Positions 1 through 11,400 of a stretch of 64,000 nt of DNA are shown piece after piece (positions within the stretch are counted from its first letter, which is position 1; each line of letters starts with the position of its first letter). The notes under the pieces are model-generated. The model ran no database searches and had not been told where the DNA came from. It worked only from the letters and a program-made list of their open reading frames with translations. Position numbers and translations under genes: made by a program. This stretch comes from Astropecten irregularis (taxonomy: Eukaryota; Echinodermata; Asteroidea; Paxillosida; Astropectinidae): positions 7,254,001 to 7,318,000 of the forward strand of contig OZ020244.1 in NCBI GenBank assembly GCA_963971285.1, written 5' to 3'.

Positions 1-289
1 TAGTAAACGAAACAAGATATCTTTGAATTTTTTTTTAATAATTCTTCAGCATACACTATAGATGAACACTGCATAGACAAAAAATCGGTGACGTCATCAT
101 GACGTCATAAAAAATGCGATTTTAATAACACATAGTAAGAACGGCCGATTGCCTTGAAAATTGGCACATTGGTAAATTGAAGGTTCGGGATTGTAATTAT
201 GAAGTTACGTCAAGACAGCATCATTTTTTTTTTTTTAATGATTTTTTTAAATATTTTTCACGCCATAGCCCATTGACTTGTACAGGGGA

Positions 290-670
290 AACAGGAAGTA
301 TTTCTTTATTTAAAAGTGGTAAGAGCTTTGATCATTATTCTTTCACCAAAAGTCAATGTTAGGCAAGGTCCTTCATTGTGACACATTGCTTGACCTCTGT
401 GACCTCTACTTCCGGTCAAACAGGAAGTAGCTCCTCATTTAAAAGTGGTAAGAGGTATGATCATGATTCTTTCACCAATAGACAATGTTAGGCAAGGTCT
501 TTCATTTGTGATACATTGCTTGACCTCTACGACCTCTACTTCCGGTCAAACAGGAGGTAGCTTCTGATTTAAAAGTTGTTAGGGCTATGATCATGATTTT
601 TCGCCAAAAGTCAATGTTAGGCAAGGTCTTTCTTTGTGACAGAAATATGAATAAGTCACGTGAGTGTATG
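290..670. repeat. 129-bp minisatellite, first block (3 units)
   Basis: Units begin at the CAGGAAGTA or CAGGAGGTA motif at 292, 421 and 551. Each unit contains a TTTAAAAGTGGTAAGAG segment, a GTCAATGTTAGGCAAGGTCT segment and a TGACCTCT/CTTCCGGTCAAA segment. The same three-unit block recurs at 1480, 1609 and 1739 in the second large duplicate, so the small repeat predates the 1.19-kb duplication. Confidence 0.85.
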
Positions 671-802
671 ATTAAAGGTGCATACTTCAAAAGTATAAAA
701 CGTAAGATCTTAATCAAATGTCTTTGTGTGTATAAGGTTATGTTGATTTTTCTATAAAACGGAAAAGCCTTGTGTTCTGTTTTCAACAGACAGAATTTCT
801 AG

Positions 803-835
803 TTTCTTCTTCTTCTTCTTCTTCTTCTTCTTCTT
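803..835. repeat. (TTC)n microsatellite
   Basis: About eleven uninterrupted TTC/CTT triplets. At the matching place in the second duplicate (near 1965-1981) there is a T run instead. Confidence 0.95.
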
Positions 836-1479
836 GTCGTTGGAATTCCTATAGACAAAGCACAGGGGCATTCTAGACCCCACTTTGGCCATTTTTAAAC
901 AGCCGATCTTAACCAAACTTGGTCAAAACAAAGTCCCAATAGCGTCAATGTGCATCGAAACTTTTCGTCATCATGACGTCATCAGGTGTCACGTGACAGT
1001 GTCTTAAAGGGGCAAACTTCAGACATCAATTATGAACGAACCCTAAGTCCGATTGAGTTGAAACTTGGTATGTATCTAAGTTGGGAAGTGTTATATCGAA
1101 AAATTGCAATGACGTCATCATGATGTCATTCCTTGATTTTTTATGATTTATTGAAATTTTGGGTCATTAAAGTTCTTTTAACGATATCTTGTAAGCGAAA
1201 CAAGATATCTTTGAATTTCTTTTTGATAATTCTTCAGCATACACCATAGATGAACACTGCATAGACAAAAATTCGCTGACGTCATCATGACGTCATAAAA
1301 AATGCGATTTTTATAACACATAGTAGGAACGGCCGATCGCCTTGAAAATTGGTACATTGGTGGATTGGAGGTTCGGGATTGTAATTCTGAAGTTACGTCA
1401 AGACAGCGTAATTTTTAAATGTTTTATGATTTTTTAAAATATTTTTCACGCTATAGCCCATTGACTTGTACAGGGCAAA

Positions 1480-1870
1480 CAGGAAGTAGCTCCTCATTTA
1501 AAAGTGGTAAGAGATGTGATGATGATTCTTTCACCAAAAGTCAATGTTAGGCAAGGTCTTTCATTGTGACACATTGCTTGACCTCTGTGACCTCTACATC
1601 CGGTCAAACAGGAAGTAGCTCCTTATTTAAAAGTGGTAAGAGGTATGATCATGATTCTTTCACCAATAGACAATGTTAGGCAAGGTCTATCATTTGTGAT
1701 ACATTGCCTGACCTCTACGACCTCTACTTCCGGTCAAACAGGAAGTAGCTTCTGATTTAAAAGTTGTAAGGGCTATGATCATGATTCTTTCGCCAAAAGT
1801 CAATGTTAGGCAAGGTCTTTCTTTGTGACAGAAATATGACCAAGTCACGTGAGTGTATGATTAAAGGTGC
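1480..1870. repeat. 129-bp minisatellite, second block (3 units)
   Basis: Same repeat as 290-670, with unit starts at 1480, 1609 and 1739 (periods 129 and 130). Confidence 0.85.
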
Positions 1871-2750
1871 ATACTTCAAAAGTATAAAACTTAAGATCTT
1901 AATCAAATGTATTGTGTAAAAGGTTATGTTGATTTTTCTATAAAACGGAAAAGCCTTGTGTTCTTTTTTTTTTTTTTTTTCTATTCCACTTTTTTCCCAT
2001 AGACATAACACAGGGATTTTCTACAAGTCACTTCTACCATCATGCGAATTCCGATCAACTTCATACTTGGCACATAGTTAGACCACCACCCCGAATAGTG
2101 TCCCGCGTAAGTACGTCATCGTGACGTCATCACGTGCACATAATCGTCATCATAAAAGTGCAAATTTTAAGGCTCTTTATCTCCGGAACGGCAGGTCCGA
2201 TGCAGCTCAAACTTGGTATGTAAGTATATGGGGACGTGTTATAGACAAAAATTGCAGTTACGTGTTGATGACGTCATCATGTGATTTTATACGAATTATT
2301 CAATTTTTGGACCTTTTCTTTATATCTCATGAACGACAAATCATATTTTCAAAATTCTTTCGGTATTAATGTTTGTAAGTTATAGGCATATGCCACAATT
2401 TACCAAAAAGGTGTGACGTCATGATGACGTCATCAAAAAGCCGATTTTCAGGTTCACATATAAGGGAATATCCGATGGCGTTGAAACTTGGTGGGTAGGT
2501 AGGTAGGGAATGGTACTACTATCCAAAATGTGATGTGACGTCACGATGACGTCACCGGCTGATTTTTTATCGATTTTTGAATATTTAATTTTGCCATTTT
2601 TTTCCAGAAACACATATAAGCGAATATCCGATCGTAATGAAACTTGGTGGGTAGGTAGGAAATGGTATTAGTATCCCTAGTGCAAAGTGACGTCACGATG
2701 ACGTCATCAACTGATTTTTGATTTTTTTTGATAATTAATTTTGCCATTTA

Positions 2751-4310
2751 GAGTCAAACATAACACAAAACGCGTGCTTTGGAACTTTTTGGACCGCTGA
2801 TATGGCTATCCATAGTAGTGGGCGAATTGTGTACACTTAAACGTAGCACGGCAAGCTAGAAAATCAGTCATTTTCCTGTTTCCGCCGCCCATAAGCACAA
2901 TATAGTAGACTCTGCCATTTCTGTGTTTCTCATGGCCGTGTGTATGTACATCTATCTGTATACGTGTATTGATGGATGAGTGACGACGCTCCTGGTACAT
3001 GTACATGTACATGTAGTTGTTTAGGACAATTAAGACACCGCTGATAAACTATTTCTCTGTCCTGGGTCAATTTTATATATATTATATATATTTTCTAAAA
3101 CATACGCGAAACAGCTAAGTGTTTGTTAACTACAAACACAGGTCTAGTTTGTTGTTGTTGTTGTTTTTTTTTTTCGTGCGGAGCGGAAAAGACTCGAAAT
3201 ACATCATTGTATGCCCTTAACATGTTTTAATTGATGCCCTATAAATCGGCTTGTGTGATTTATTTAGGTCATTGAAATAGTTCCTTGTTTTAAAAAAAAC
3301 TTCATGTCATTATTTTGGCTGAAGAGCAATTTGCAGCAGTTTAATATTACTTGTAAAAATGATATTTTGTGTTCTTCATGTGCATATTCATTGTTTCGTG
3401 CCCTCGAATCTTAGAACATGAGAGAAATTTCACTGACATTTATTGGTCTGACCGTCCTTAGCATACATAGGCCTTCATCATGATTCGGAACTACTATAAT
3501 AATGTTTCCTACACGTCCCCACACACGTTCGCGGTCTTTCTGGTTATGCATAATTCATGTTCAATTAACATACGAATGTCGGTGTCCTGCCGAAGCTGCC
3601 TCATTTATCTGATTACAAGTACGTGATTTTTCCCGCGAACGGCCGCGGTCTGACCGCGGCCTTAGAAACACGGCCGGCCGCGGCCGGACCGCGGCAACCT
3701 TTTTGCAAGGGCGCCTAATGCATCAGATTTATGCTTTAACTGACCAAGGCTTTGATTCGTTTCATGCAACGTCAATAAATAATACCTCATTGTCATAATA
3801 GTGGTTTCTGTGCATTTAGATGAAATTTAAAAGTCCCGTTACTAAATATTCTTTGCCAAATTGTGCTATTTGATTTTGGTCTATAACGATATTCATTCAA
3901 GATGCACAACAGTGTTTCATCCTTTATAAATACAATTAATTGTTTCAATTACATTGCAATATTTATGAAATGCATTTCCGTCAACCCGTACCTTAAAGCT
4001 GGACTCCAACGATTTCGAAAAATAAGATGTTCGCATAAAATTGTGTTCACCTAGCTCCAATTAAGGTAAACATATCATTAACCCTCACTATTAGAAGTTT
4101 CTTGATGTGAATTTTAAGCCACTTTATACCGTTCCACATTCGCCAAGAATAAGCCATTTTCTCTCGAATTGGCAGGTTTTTGTTCATTTACATATCATGA
4201 ATATTCATGTTTTCCTCAAGTTGATGACGTAGAAGAGGGGATTCGCTTTCCTTATGAATATTTAGACAGTGTGACATGTTATAAACCCACACGCAATGCA
4301 TGTACTCCCA
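2751..4310. other. Intergenic DNA without recognisable gene
   Basis: AT-rich single-copy-looking sequence. It has a TACATG run near 2998-3015, short TA and TTG repeats near 3075-3175 and a GC-rich palindrome patch at 3637-3705. I see no ORF with domain character. Confidence 0.6.
3641..3661. repeat. GC-rich 21-bp palindrome
   Basis: GGCCGCGGTC, one T, then GACCGCGGCC: a perfect hairpin with one-base loop, containing SacII-like CCGCGG cores. Another block rich in CCGG/CCGCGG follows at 3674-3700. It stands out in AT-rich surroundings. Confidence 0.8.
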
Positions 4311-4326
4311 TCATTTCGTTAGTAAA

Positions 4327-4431
4327 ATGGCTGAAAATGATACATATAGCGACCGTCCTTGGGAGGAATACAGCATCGAAGGGGTTCGTTCGTGGACCGT
4401 ATCCCCTCGACTACGTCACACATTGACATAA
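4327..4431 (+). CDS. Small ORF, 34 codons, unknown (copy 1)
   Basis: An ATG in an AAA-ATG-G context opens a 34-codon frame beginning MAENDTYSDRPWEEYSIEGV and ending at TAA. The composition is acidic and aromatic, which is more protein-like than most short frames here. I do not recognise a family. It could be the first coding exon of a gene whose remainder was lost, or a chance frame. No splice donor is obvious before the stop. Treat it as a candidate only. Confidence 0.22.
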   Translation: MAENDTYSDRPWEEYSIEGVRSWTVSPRLRHTLT

Positions 4432-4485
4432 ATTTAAATAGCGCCACCCACGGCCAGTTTGGGTAAAAATCATTTCGTTAGTAAA

Positions 4486-4590
4486 ATGGCTGAAAATGAT
4501 ACATATAGCGACCGTCCTTGGGAGGAATACAGCATCGAAGGGGTTCGTTCGTGGACCGTATCCCCTCGACTACGTCACACATTGACATAA
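4486..4590 (+). CDS. Small ORF, 34 codons, unknown (copy 2)
   Basis: An identical copy of the frame at 4327-4431, made by the 159-bp tandem duplication. The same reservations apply. Confidence 0.2.
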   Translation: MAENDTYSDRPWEEYSIEGVRSWTVSPRLRHTLT

Positions 4591-4623
4591 ATTTAAATAG
4601 CGCCACCCACGGCCAGTTTGGGT

Positions 4624-5605
4624 GAATAGTCCTCAGAATTTACAATTATCATCAAATTTTACTTCCAATATTACCAAATAATAAACAAAAAAAACCCAGC
4701 CCCATTGTATATTATGAGAAAGTTCTTATATGCCCTATAAACGAGGATTTGCATTTGTTAATTTTTTTTAACAATCGTTATTCTCCATCTTTAATCTAAG
4801 GTGTTGTATTATAGTTATATGTCTCCCAGCACCCTCAATGTATAGATATCATGCGATGGAGGTTGCGTCGGTTCACAGCTGTAAATTAATGATCATACAT
4901 ATAACGCTATGAAATAAAGTTTTAGGATTGGGTGGAAATAAAGCATTCTTGTGAGATTTGAATTACTTTCCAATAATCATCTTAACTCATCAATCATCTC
5001 CTCTAAATAATTCAGCAACCTTAATTGAATTAGTTGTAATTAAGCAGTGAAACGCTTAAGAAAACGGCCAGTACTTTTCCATGCACATCATTTTACATTT
5101 CAAAAGGTTGTTTCCAAAATGTGGCCTTAGCAATAAATTGTACGATAAATGGCTTGCAATGGGCCTCTCATCTACATTAATATACTATAACACAAGGTAT
5201 AAAGTCAATCAACATTATACATTTCTTTGTTTTAAGTTATGTCCCGAAAATACAGTTTCTTTATAGTTAAAAGAATTTCAATAATTTCCATATGAAACTC
5301 ACCAAGAATAATCGAGAAGGGAAGTCAAAACTGTAAACCTAGTCAGAGCTGATCTTTGGATTGATGAACAAAGGTTGAAAGTGACGAAAAGGAACCCAAA
5401 ATAATATCTAACTCAGAAAAAGGAAGGAACGGAAAGGTGACTCCTTCTGCCGTGGCTCGTGGTGCAGGAATGGTCTTAGCTCTATGATACGTGTTCTATA
5501 TAGCACGCGCACGACGCAGCCCTATGTAGGATAGACCCCCCTACGATGGGTTATCCTTCGTAAATCGAGTTAAGATCGATCGCAGGGCTTCGTGAAATCC
5601 ACCCC
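4624..5605. other. Intergenic DNA, nothing recognised
   Basis: AT-rich with no domain-bearing ORF. The last 100 bp (about 5500-5605) contain CG-rich motifs and a CGTGAAATCCACCCC end that resembles the termini of the neighbouring hairpin element, so a decayed relative may lie here. Confidence 0.5.
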
Positions 5606-5760
5606 TGGGGCCGATTTCACTAACGTTTGCAATCATCGCTAAAGCCCAAATCCATCGTTTAACAGAAAATTGGTGCATAAAATAGCGATTGATTTTCCGT
5701 TTAGCGATGGATTTGTATGGGCTTTAGCGATGATCTCAAATGTTAGTGAAATCGACCCCA
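5606..5760. mobile_element. 155-bp hairpin MITE
   Basis: Left end TGGGGCCGATTTCACTAACG is the imperfect inverse of the right end. The complementarity continues inward through the GCTAAAGCCC and AAATCCATCG segments almost to the centre. There is no coding capacity. The GATTTCAC terminus is shared with the palindrome at 7013-7111, suggesting one foldback family. No clear target duplication was found. Confidence 0.8.
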
Positions 5761-5815
5761 GGTCCCCAACCTAATTGTTATGCATGCAAAGTTATGACCA
5801 CTTGCGTACGTAATC

Positions 5816-5945
5816 GACTGACACGCAACATGTCTAAGTCGGTCGGTTACACACACCCAAGCAATAAACAAAATCTTGAGTACGTAATCGACTGACAGCC
5901 ATCTTGTCTAAGTCGGTCGGTTACACACACCCAAGCAATAAACAA
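5816..5945. repeat. 64-bp tandem duplication
   Basis: The segment beginning GTACGTAATCGACTGACA and ending CCCAAGCAATAAACAAA occurs twice, starting at 5816 and 5880. Confidence 0.85.
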
Positions 5946-6689
5946 ATTAACTAAAGGTAGGCTAGATTCATTCTAATTAAATTATTTTAGACAGAAATTA
6001 TTTATACAGAATATAAGCCTGCACCGTTTCAGTGATGGCTAAATAAATAATTCATTAAATACATTTTTACAAACTCATTATTGATACTTAATCGCAATAC
6101 ACCACCAGATTATTTTATTTTTTGTTAATATTTACAAGATACTCAAATAATGGTGAAAATAAAACCAACTTTGATTCCTGCACGAAGAAGTATCATGACG
6201 GCACTTATTAAAGCTCGAGAGTGGTTTTTTTTTTTTTTTCGATCGCGAAATCGCACAAATCGGAAAAAATTCAAGAACCCACCATTTTTGGGTGGATAAT
6301 TTGGAAAGGGTGTGTTTTCTAACGTCAAAGCTTGTAGTCTATGACCCATCTATGTCATGTGCATGTCGCACACGAAGCGAGTGTGGAACTCAGCATAGGA
6401 TGTCAAACTACTACCGGCTAAGACAAAAGTTTACTATGAGTTTAATCTTTAATTAGTGCTCATCAAGTAGGTTCTTCAATACACGTAGCCAACTTAATGG
6501 TCTATGACAAAGAGTTCTTACTCTCCGTGGGAAGAGACAAAACAGATACAAGTTATGGTCGTTGCACATAAAACATACTGCAACGATCTTACATTAATCA
6601 TTAAGGCAAAAAAGTATAAATCCGTCACTATTAATATCCAGAACAGAATTTCTCCGAGATGGATGTTCAGCGTGAACTTGAGCGGGGAG
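5946..6689. other. AT-rich DNA, possibly 3' end of gypsy G2
   Basis: No domain-bearing ORF on the plus strand. On the minus strand the open frame of the G2 Pol tail runs on to about 6518 without recognisable domains. The 3' LTR of G2 would be expected in this stretch, but I could not identify a second copy to prove it. Confidence 0.4.
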
Positions 6690-7145
6690 TGAATGTAGTG
6701 TGAATCTTGTTGCTGGCTAAGCACTGAACGTGGTTCTTTAAATGGATTACTGTGCTTTCCACGAGTACTCCTCGTGGAGCAACGTAATTTGCTAGTTATC
6801 GTAGCTGAATGTGTCTCATTTGCTGGTGACGAGGGGTCTTGATTCGGTACAATAATGCCTATTTCGATTTCCGACTCGGAGGAGGAATCTGCTTGTACTG
6901 TGGAAGGTGACTTAAGTTTAGTACAGTTAGCACTACCACTATCAGCATAGTTACCCTTTGTTACTGCTCGTTTCAACTCAGTGGAGTGAACATTTTTTAT
7001 TGGACCAGTGGTCGATTTCACGAAACTTTACGCAGTTGCGTAAGTCCACTTACGCCACAAAATTTGTGGCGTAAGTGGACTTACGCAACTGCGTAAAGTT
7101 TCGTGAAATCGGCTGCAGGACCTTCTATTGGCTGTATAGCATAGA
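6690..7145 (-). pseudogene. Gypsy G2 Pol C-terminal tail, cut off from its body
   Basis: The minus-strand frame 7021-6518 includes an acidic Ser/Glu-rich stretch followed by a basic STRSTRGKHSNPFKEPRSV segment. That layout is typical of the extreme C-terminus of Ty3/gypsy integrases. The 34 bp at 7112-7145 read on the minus strand as a Y-x-Y-A-x-Q-P-x-E-G-like segment, which continues the frame that stops at 17350 on the far side of G1. G1 therefore interrupts this gene. The palindromic MITE at 7013-7111 interrupts it a second time. The remaining G2 pol lies at 17345-19563. It is a dead remnant. Confidence 0.7.
7013..7111. mobile_element. 99-bp perfect palindrome (hairpin MITE)
   Basis: From CGATTTCACGAAACTTTACG to its exact inverse CGTAAAGTTTCGTGAAATCG. 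The arms are 49 bp, complementary at every base I checked, around a single A at 7062. It sits inside the G2 Pol tail, so it is an insertion younger than G2. Related termini occur at 5606-5760. Confidence 0.9.
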
Positions 7146-7150
7146 CATAA
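7146..7150. other. Target-site duplication of G1, left copy
   Basis: CATAA directly precedes the 5' LTR and is matched by CATAA at 17345-17349 after the 3' LTR. One more A can be counted on each side. Confidence 0.75.
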
Positions 7151-7384
7151 TGTAATAATGGATTGCAGTTCAATGGAATTCCTCCCTAGCTCATGCACTG
7201 ACCCAGTACTTTCTTATGTTAATTTCTGTTGGTTCCACATCATTAGTTTCTTATTACACTGTACCAGTATGTAGAGGCATGAGGGTATATAAAGTGTGGA
7301 AGTATAATAAAGGGGGAGTTCCCCGTACAGATACAGTGCAGTATACAGTTGAGTATTAAGACTCTGTTATTGACCACACCCTCC
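7151..7384 (+). repeat. G1 5' LTR, 3' edge truncated
   Basis: Starts TGTAATAATGG and carries a TATAAAG box near 7290 and an AATAAAGG signal near 7306. It matches the 3' LTR up to ACACCCTCC at 7384. The last nine or so bases seen in the 3' LTR (ACAACAACA) are absent, and Gag-like coding sequence follows at once without a primer-binding site. Confidence 0.88.
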
Positions 7385-7580
7385 TTAGGGAACCACGTGC
7401 ATTTCTGGATGAACCTGGAGAACCAAATGTCCCCTGGACTCAATGGTTTTCAGCATTTGAAACATACATTACAGCAGTAGGAGGAGATACCTACACTGCA
7501 CAGAGGCCACTGGTCTCCCCTCTGAGAAAGATGTGGACTAGTCTGCTCAATCTACCTGCTACAGTTGAGCATATCCTTTG
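7385..7580 (+). pseudogene. G1 Gag fragment (N-terminal)
   Basis: The frame from just after the LTR encodes about 60 residues with a W-x2-W-F-x-A-F-E-x-Y motif (near 7432-7470), typical of gypsy Gag matrix/capsid starts, and ends at TGA near 7579. There is no ATG or leader between LTR and Gag, so the 5' end is deleted. Confidence 0.55.
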
Positions 7581-8200
7581 ATTGTACTTTTCCTTTATTT
7601 AGCTACCCTCACTGTCTATTATGTTCTACTGGTAACTACCTACTTGGAATGTCATTAACCCTCCTAATCCCTCTTTTGTTGGGGCCTTGGGCTCTGGACC
7701 TTGGTTAAAACCAAGGCCACTGGAATGTGCCAGTTGAGTCAGCCCTGGGGTTTCAACCAGTGAACACCTATCTGTAGGTGGAGGGTGTGGTCCCTCGGCA
7801 TATATGCCACTGGTTTGGAGATCTATGTGAATTGATTTGCTTTCCTTGGTTGCAGTTGCAGCTAGCATGCTAAACTTAAGTAAGTTCGTTCCTTTTTGCA
7901 AACCCTTACCTTACTTTTGGAACATCCTCTGAACTTTATTTTGCCTTACTGTACCGGACACTAGACACCCAACCCACCATAATTTACAAATAACTTGCAT
8001 TTTACCCCTAGTTTCTTTCATTAATACGTAGTTCCCGTAGAATATCTTGCTTCCATTATTATTAGTATTGTATTGTATTGTAGTTCTTTGCATAGGTTAA
8101 TAAATAGGTATTTTGGCTGTTTTAAGCCTTGCACATTCATTTCTGCTTCCCTTCTTAATTTAATTTCGTGTCGTGTGACTCGACTTCGCTACACTACTAC
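7581..8200. other. Unexplained insert inside G1 Gag
   Basis: Between the two Gag fragments lies about 620 bp without domain-bearing ORF. It includes a short CAAGGCCACTGGAATGTGCC segment and TATTG repeats near 8068-8080. It may be decayed Gag or another insertion. Confidence 0.4.
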
Positions 8201-8204
8201 TACT

Positions 8205-8470
8205 ACTAGAGGCCACAAAACAGGAGCAAGGGGCAGAGGCCATGGGCGAGAGAACACCGACTCCAGGGTCGAGCACAGAGGCCATTCTTTTCAGCGTCCA
8301 CGTGAATGCTACCGCTGTGGTTCAAGGTTTCATCTCGCCAATGATAGTTCGTGTCCAGCCCGCGACAGGAAGTGCAACATTTGCCACAAAATTGGAAATT
8401 TCGCGCACCGCTGCCGTTCTAATGGGCCTAAAGACAAGAAGACGAGTGTTTGCCAAGTTTCAAGGGTCAA
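8205..8470 (+). pseudogene. G1 nucleocapsid with two zinc knuckles
   Basis: An Arg/Gly-rich stretch (RGHKTGARGRGHGREN) is followed by two CCHC-type knuckles in tandem. One begins CYRCGSRFHLA and the second CNICHKIGNFAHRC. This is the Gag nucleocapsid layout of Ty3/gypsy elements with Gag-Pol in one transcript. The frame runs on into LINE DNA, so the junction lies between about 8430 and 8530. Confidence 0.75.
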
Positions 8471-8479
8471 GTTCTACCA

Positions 8480-11400
8480 ACTGCAGCAGAAATGGTCCAG
8501 GCAGCAACCAGGCTCATCAAGCTGCTCATTTGAACATGTATCTGCAAAATGTACGGAGCCTGAAGAATAAACTGGATACTTTCCACAGCACCTTCTCTTC
8601 TCATCTGACCCCAACTGGTTTCTTCAACTGCTTTGCTTTGACTGAGACCTGGTTGAATGCTGATGTTTCTGATTCTGAGGTGAACATACCTAACTTTACA
8701 ATCTTTCGCAAGGACAGAATCAATGGCCGTGGTGGAGGAGTCCTGTTTGGATGCCACAACTCCTTGGAATGCCACAGGAGGTATGAGTTTGAACATCCAG
8801 ATCGTGAAGTTTTATGGGTGGAAATCTGTGCCTCACAACGAAATAAGACTCTTGTGGGCGTCTTTTATCGGCCCCCAAATTCAGGAATTCAACCGATAGA
8901 AGACCTTGCGGATACCCTGACTACCATTTCTCAGCAGTATACCACTGTATGCATTGTGGGTGATTTTAATCTCCCAACCCTGCGGTGGAGTCACGACTCA
9001 GGCCTTCCAGTATCAAGTGGATCTCACATTGATGATGCTTTTGTGGACTTAATTGTGACCACACATGATCTGCTACAAAATAACTTTGCTCCAACTAGAG
9101 GCATTAATATTCTAGACTTGGTTCTACACTCCAAGCGATTCTCTCTTGGTAGCCCTGCGAAGTCCAACCCAATTTCCCGGCCAGTCTACAACTTCAAGAA
9201 AGCTGATTTGCACGATCTGAGAAGAACCTTGGAGTGCGTTCCCTGGAACATTTTGCATGCCACTAATGACTGTGAAGAGGCCACATCTCTCTTTTATGAT
9301 TTAGTTGAGGCCACTCTGGTGGACATTGTCCCTGTGATTCGTCCTCGTCGGCGACTTCCTCCTTGGTTTGATGGTGATGTCAGGCGAGCTTTGAATGCCA
9401 AGGAGCGAGCTTTCCGTAGGAAAAAATCCAATCCTACTCAACAAAATCAAGAGTTGTTCAAGGAAACCAGAACTCTCTTCAAACGACTGGTTAGAGCTTA
9501 ATATGCCAGCTATTTAGCTTCTCTTGCCAATGACATTGGAGACAAACCCAAACGTTTCTGGAGTTTTGTTAAAACTCGATCTCAACACCACACTCTACCC
9601 TCGATACTTAAACATGAATTGTCAGGAACTGAGGCATCTGATCCAGCTGGAAAAGGCGAGCTGCTGATGAAATATTTCCAGTCTGTGTATCTACCCGATC
9701 CTGATCAATCTACTGATAAGCCAGCTCTTCATTCTTACAACTTGGACAGCATGCCAGCTATTCATATCAGTGACTCTGATGTCTTTCGTAAACTCTCTGA
9801 GATTGAAGTATCCAAAGCCAGTGGTCCCGACCAATTATCAGCTTTCTTGTTGAAATCCTGTGCTGATATATTTTGTGGTCCACTGTCACATCTTTTTCGA
9901 ATGACACTGCAGTCTGGTACCTACCCTTCTCAATGGAAGGTCGCCAATTTAGTTGCTATTCATAAATCTGGTAAAAAACAAAATGTAGCCAAATATCGTC
10001 CTATTTCCTTACTTCCACAGGCATCTAAGGTCTTTGAGAAAATCCTGTGTGATCGAATTATGCATCATGTTCAACCAGCCATCTCTGAGAAACAGCATGG
10101 ATTTGTCCCTGGTAGAGACTGTTCCACCAATCTCACATCCCTTCTTCAGGAGGCATACCATGCTGTTGACCAGGGGCGGCAGTTGGATGTGGTTTACACG
10201 GATTTCTTAAAGGCCTGTGATCGTGTTTCTCATGACCTTCTTTTGTATAAACTGACTGTCTTCTTTTAATCTTCATCCCAATCTATTGTTATTGTTAAAT
10301 AGCTATCTAAGCAACAGAAAACATAGAGTTGTTGTTGATGGCCAGTGTTCCTCCAGGAACTTGGTCCCTTCTGGAATTCCACAAGGTTCAATTCTTGGCC
10401 CTTTACTCTTCACTCTGTTTGTAAATGATATTCCTCAGCATTTAAGTAGTAGTTGTTTAATGTTTGCCGACGATCTGAAAATCTTCCGTCCTATCTCATG
10501 TATTACTGACTGTGTAGACCTACAACATGATTTAGACCAACTTTCTTCTTGGTCTCTAGCCTGGCGATTATTTATCAACACCAACAAGTGTAGTTTTATT
10601 TCATTGACCCTTAAAAGAAAGCCAGTTAATTTCAAGTACCATATTAATAACGATGTCCTTCCCAAGGTTACTGTTCAAAAAGATCTTGGTATTTTCATTG
10701 TCTCAAGGCTTACTTTTGTTCCCAATGTTAACCATGTTATTAAAAAGGCGAACCGCATGTCTGGTTTAATATGGCGTAATTTTCGCTCAATCAAAAATGA
10801 AAATACCCTTCGGACCTTATATTGTTCCCTCATTAGACCTCATCTTGAATAGTGTACAGTTGTATTTAATTCAATTTCACCATATCAGTCATCCAGAATT
10901 GAAAGGGTTCAGCGTCGATTTCTTTATTTCATGTATAAGAACTTTAATAATAGTGCTGTATGTAATCTTGAATATTCTGAATTATGTGACTTATACAAAC
11001 TTTCTCCTCTTTCTGTCAGACGTACTGTAAATGATTGTCTATTTCTCTACAAACACTTCCATAACCATTTTAATGTCACTGATGCCAATCCATTTAGTTT
11101 ACATGTTTCCACGAGGCGGACAAGGCTTTCCAACGAGCATATCTTACATATCCCACGGAGTCGCATTGAGGTCACAAAGCGTGGCTTTATATCTAGAATC
11201 TCTTCCACCTACAATGGACTCCATGGGAAATGTGATGTGTTTGGTGTCGCAAGCCTTGGAAGTTTCCGTGGCCAAGTTTATCGTGCAATATCAACTCTGT
11301 CAGCTTGAATGTACAGTGTACTGTCATATATTCACACATATTTATTATTCTATTATTTTTTTTTGACTAATTATTATTATTATTATTATTCTTATTCTTA

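Larger units (their letters stand above)
1..1964. repeat. 1.19-kb tandem duplication
   Basis: Bases 1 to about 776 reappear at about 1189-1964 with an offset near 1,188 bp and scattered differences. Both copies begin with a CAAGATATCTTTGAATTT segment and hold the same internal 129-bp repeats and a GTGTTCT end next to a simple repeat. No convincing ORF is present; the short ORFs here are in repeat DNA. It may be part of a larger non-autonomous element, but I see no protein-coding domain. Confidence 0.85.
89..2706. repeat. Array of paired TGACGTCA (CRE-type) palindromes
   Basis: The 8-bp palindrome TGACGTCA occurs in pairs at 89/100, 1277/1288, 2414/2425, 2536/2547 and 2688/2699. Every pair has exactly 11 bp between starts. 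Single copies lie near 974, 1112, 2120 and 2270. TGACGTCA is the consensus site of ATF/CREB bZIP factors (known). Around them recurs a GAAACTTGGT(A/G)GGTAGGTAGG-like segment. The same pair appears far away at 26708/26719 beside a similar GAAACTTGGTGGGAACC segment, so this is a dispersed repeat family. Function is not shown. Confidence 0.75.
4311..4623. repeat. 159-bp tandem duplication
   Basis: Sequence 4311-4469 is repeated from 4470, offset 159, with no difference that I can see through 4623. The duplication appears recent. Each copy contains the same small ORF (see 4327 and 4486) and ends in the GCGCCACCCACGGCCAG segment. Confidence 0.92.

Noticed and set aside
7626..8093. Minus-strand ORFs opposite G1
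   Set aside because: Short, without domains, within retrotransposon sequence of the other strand.
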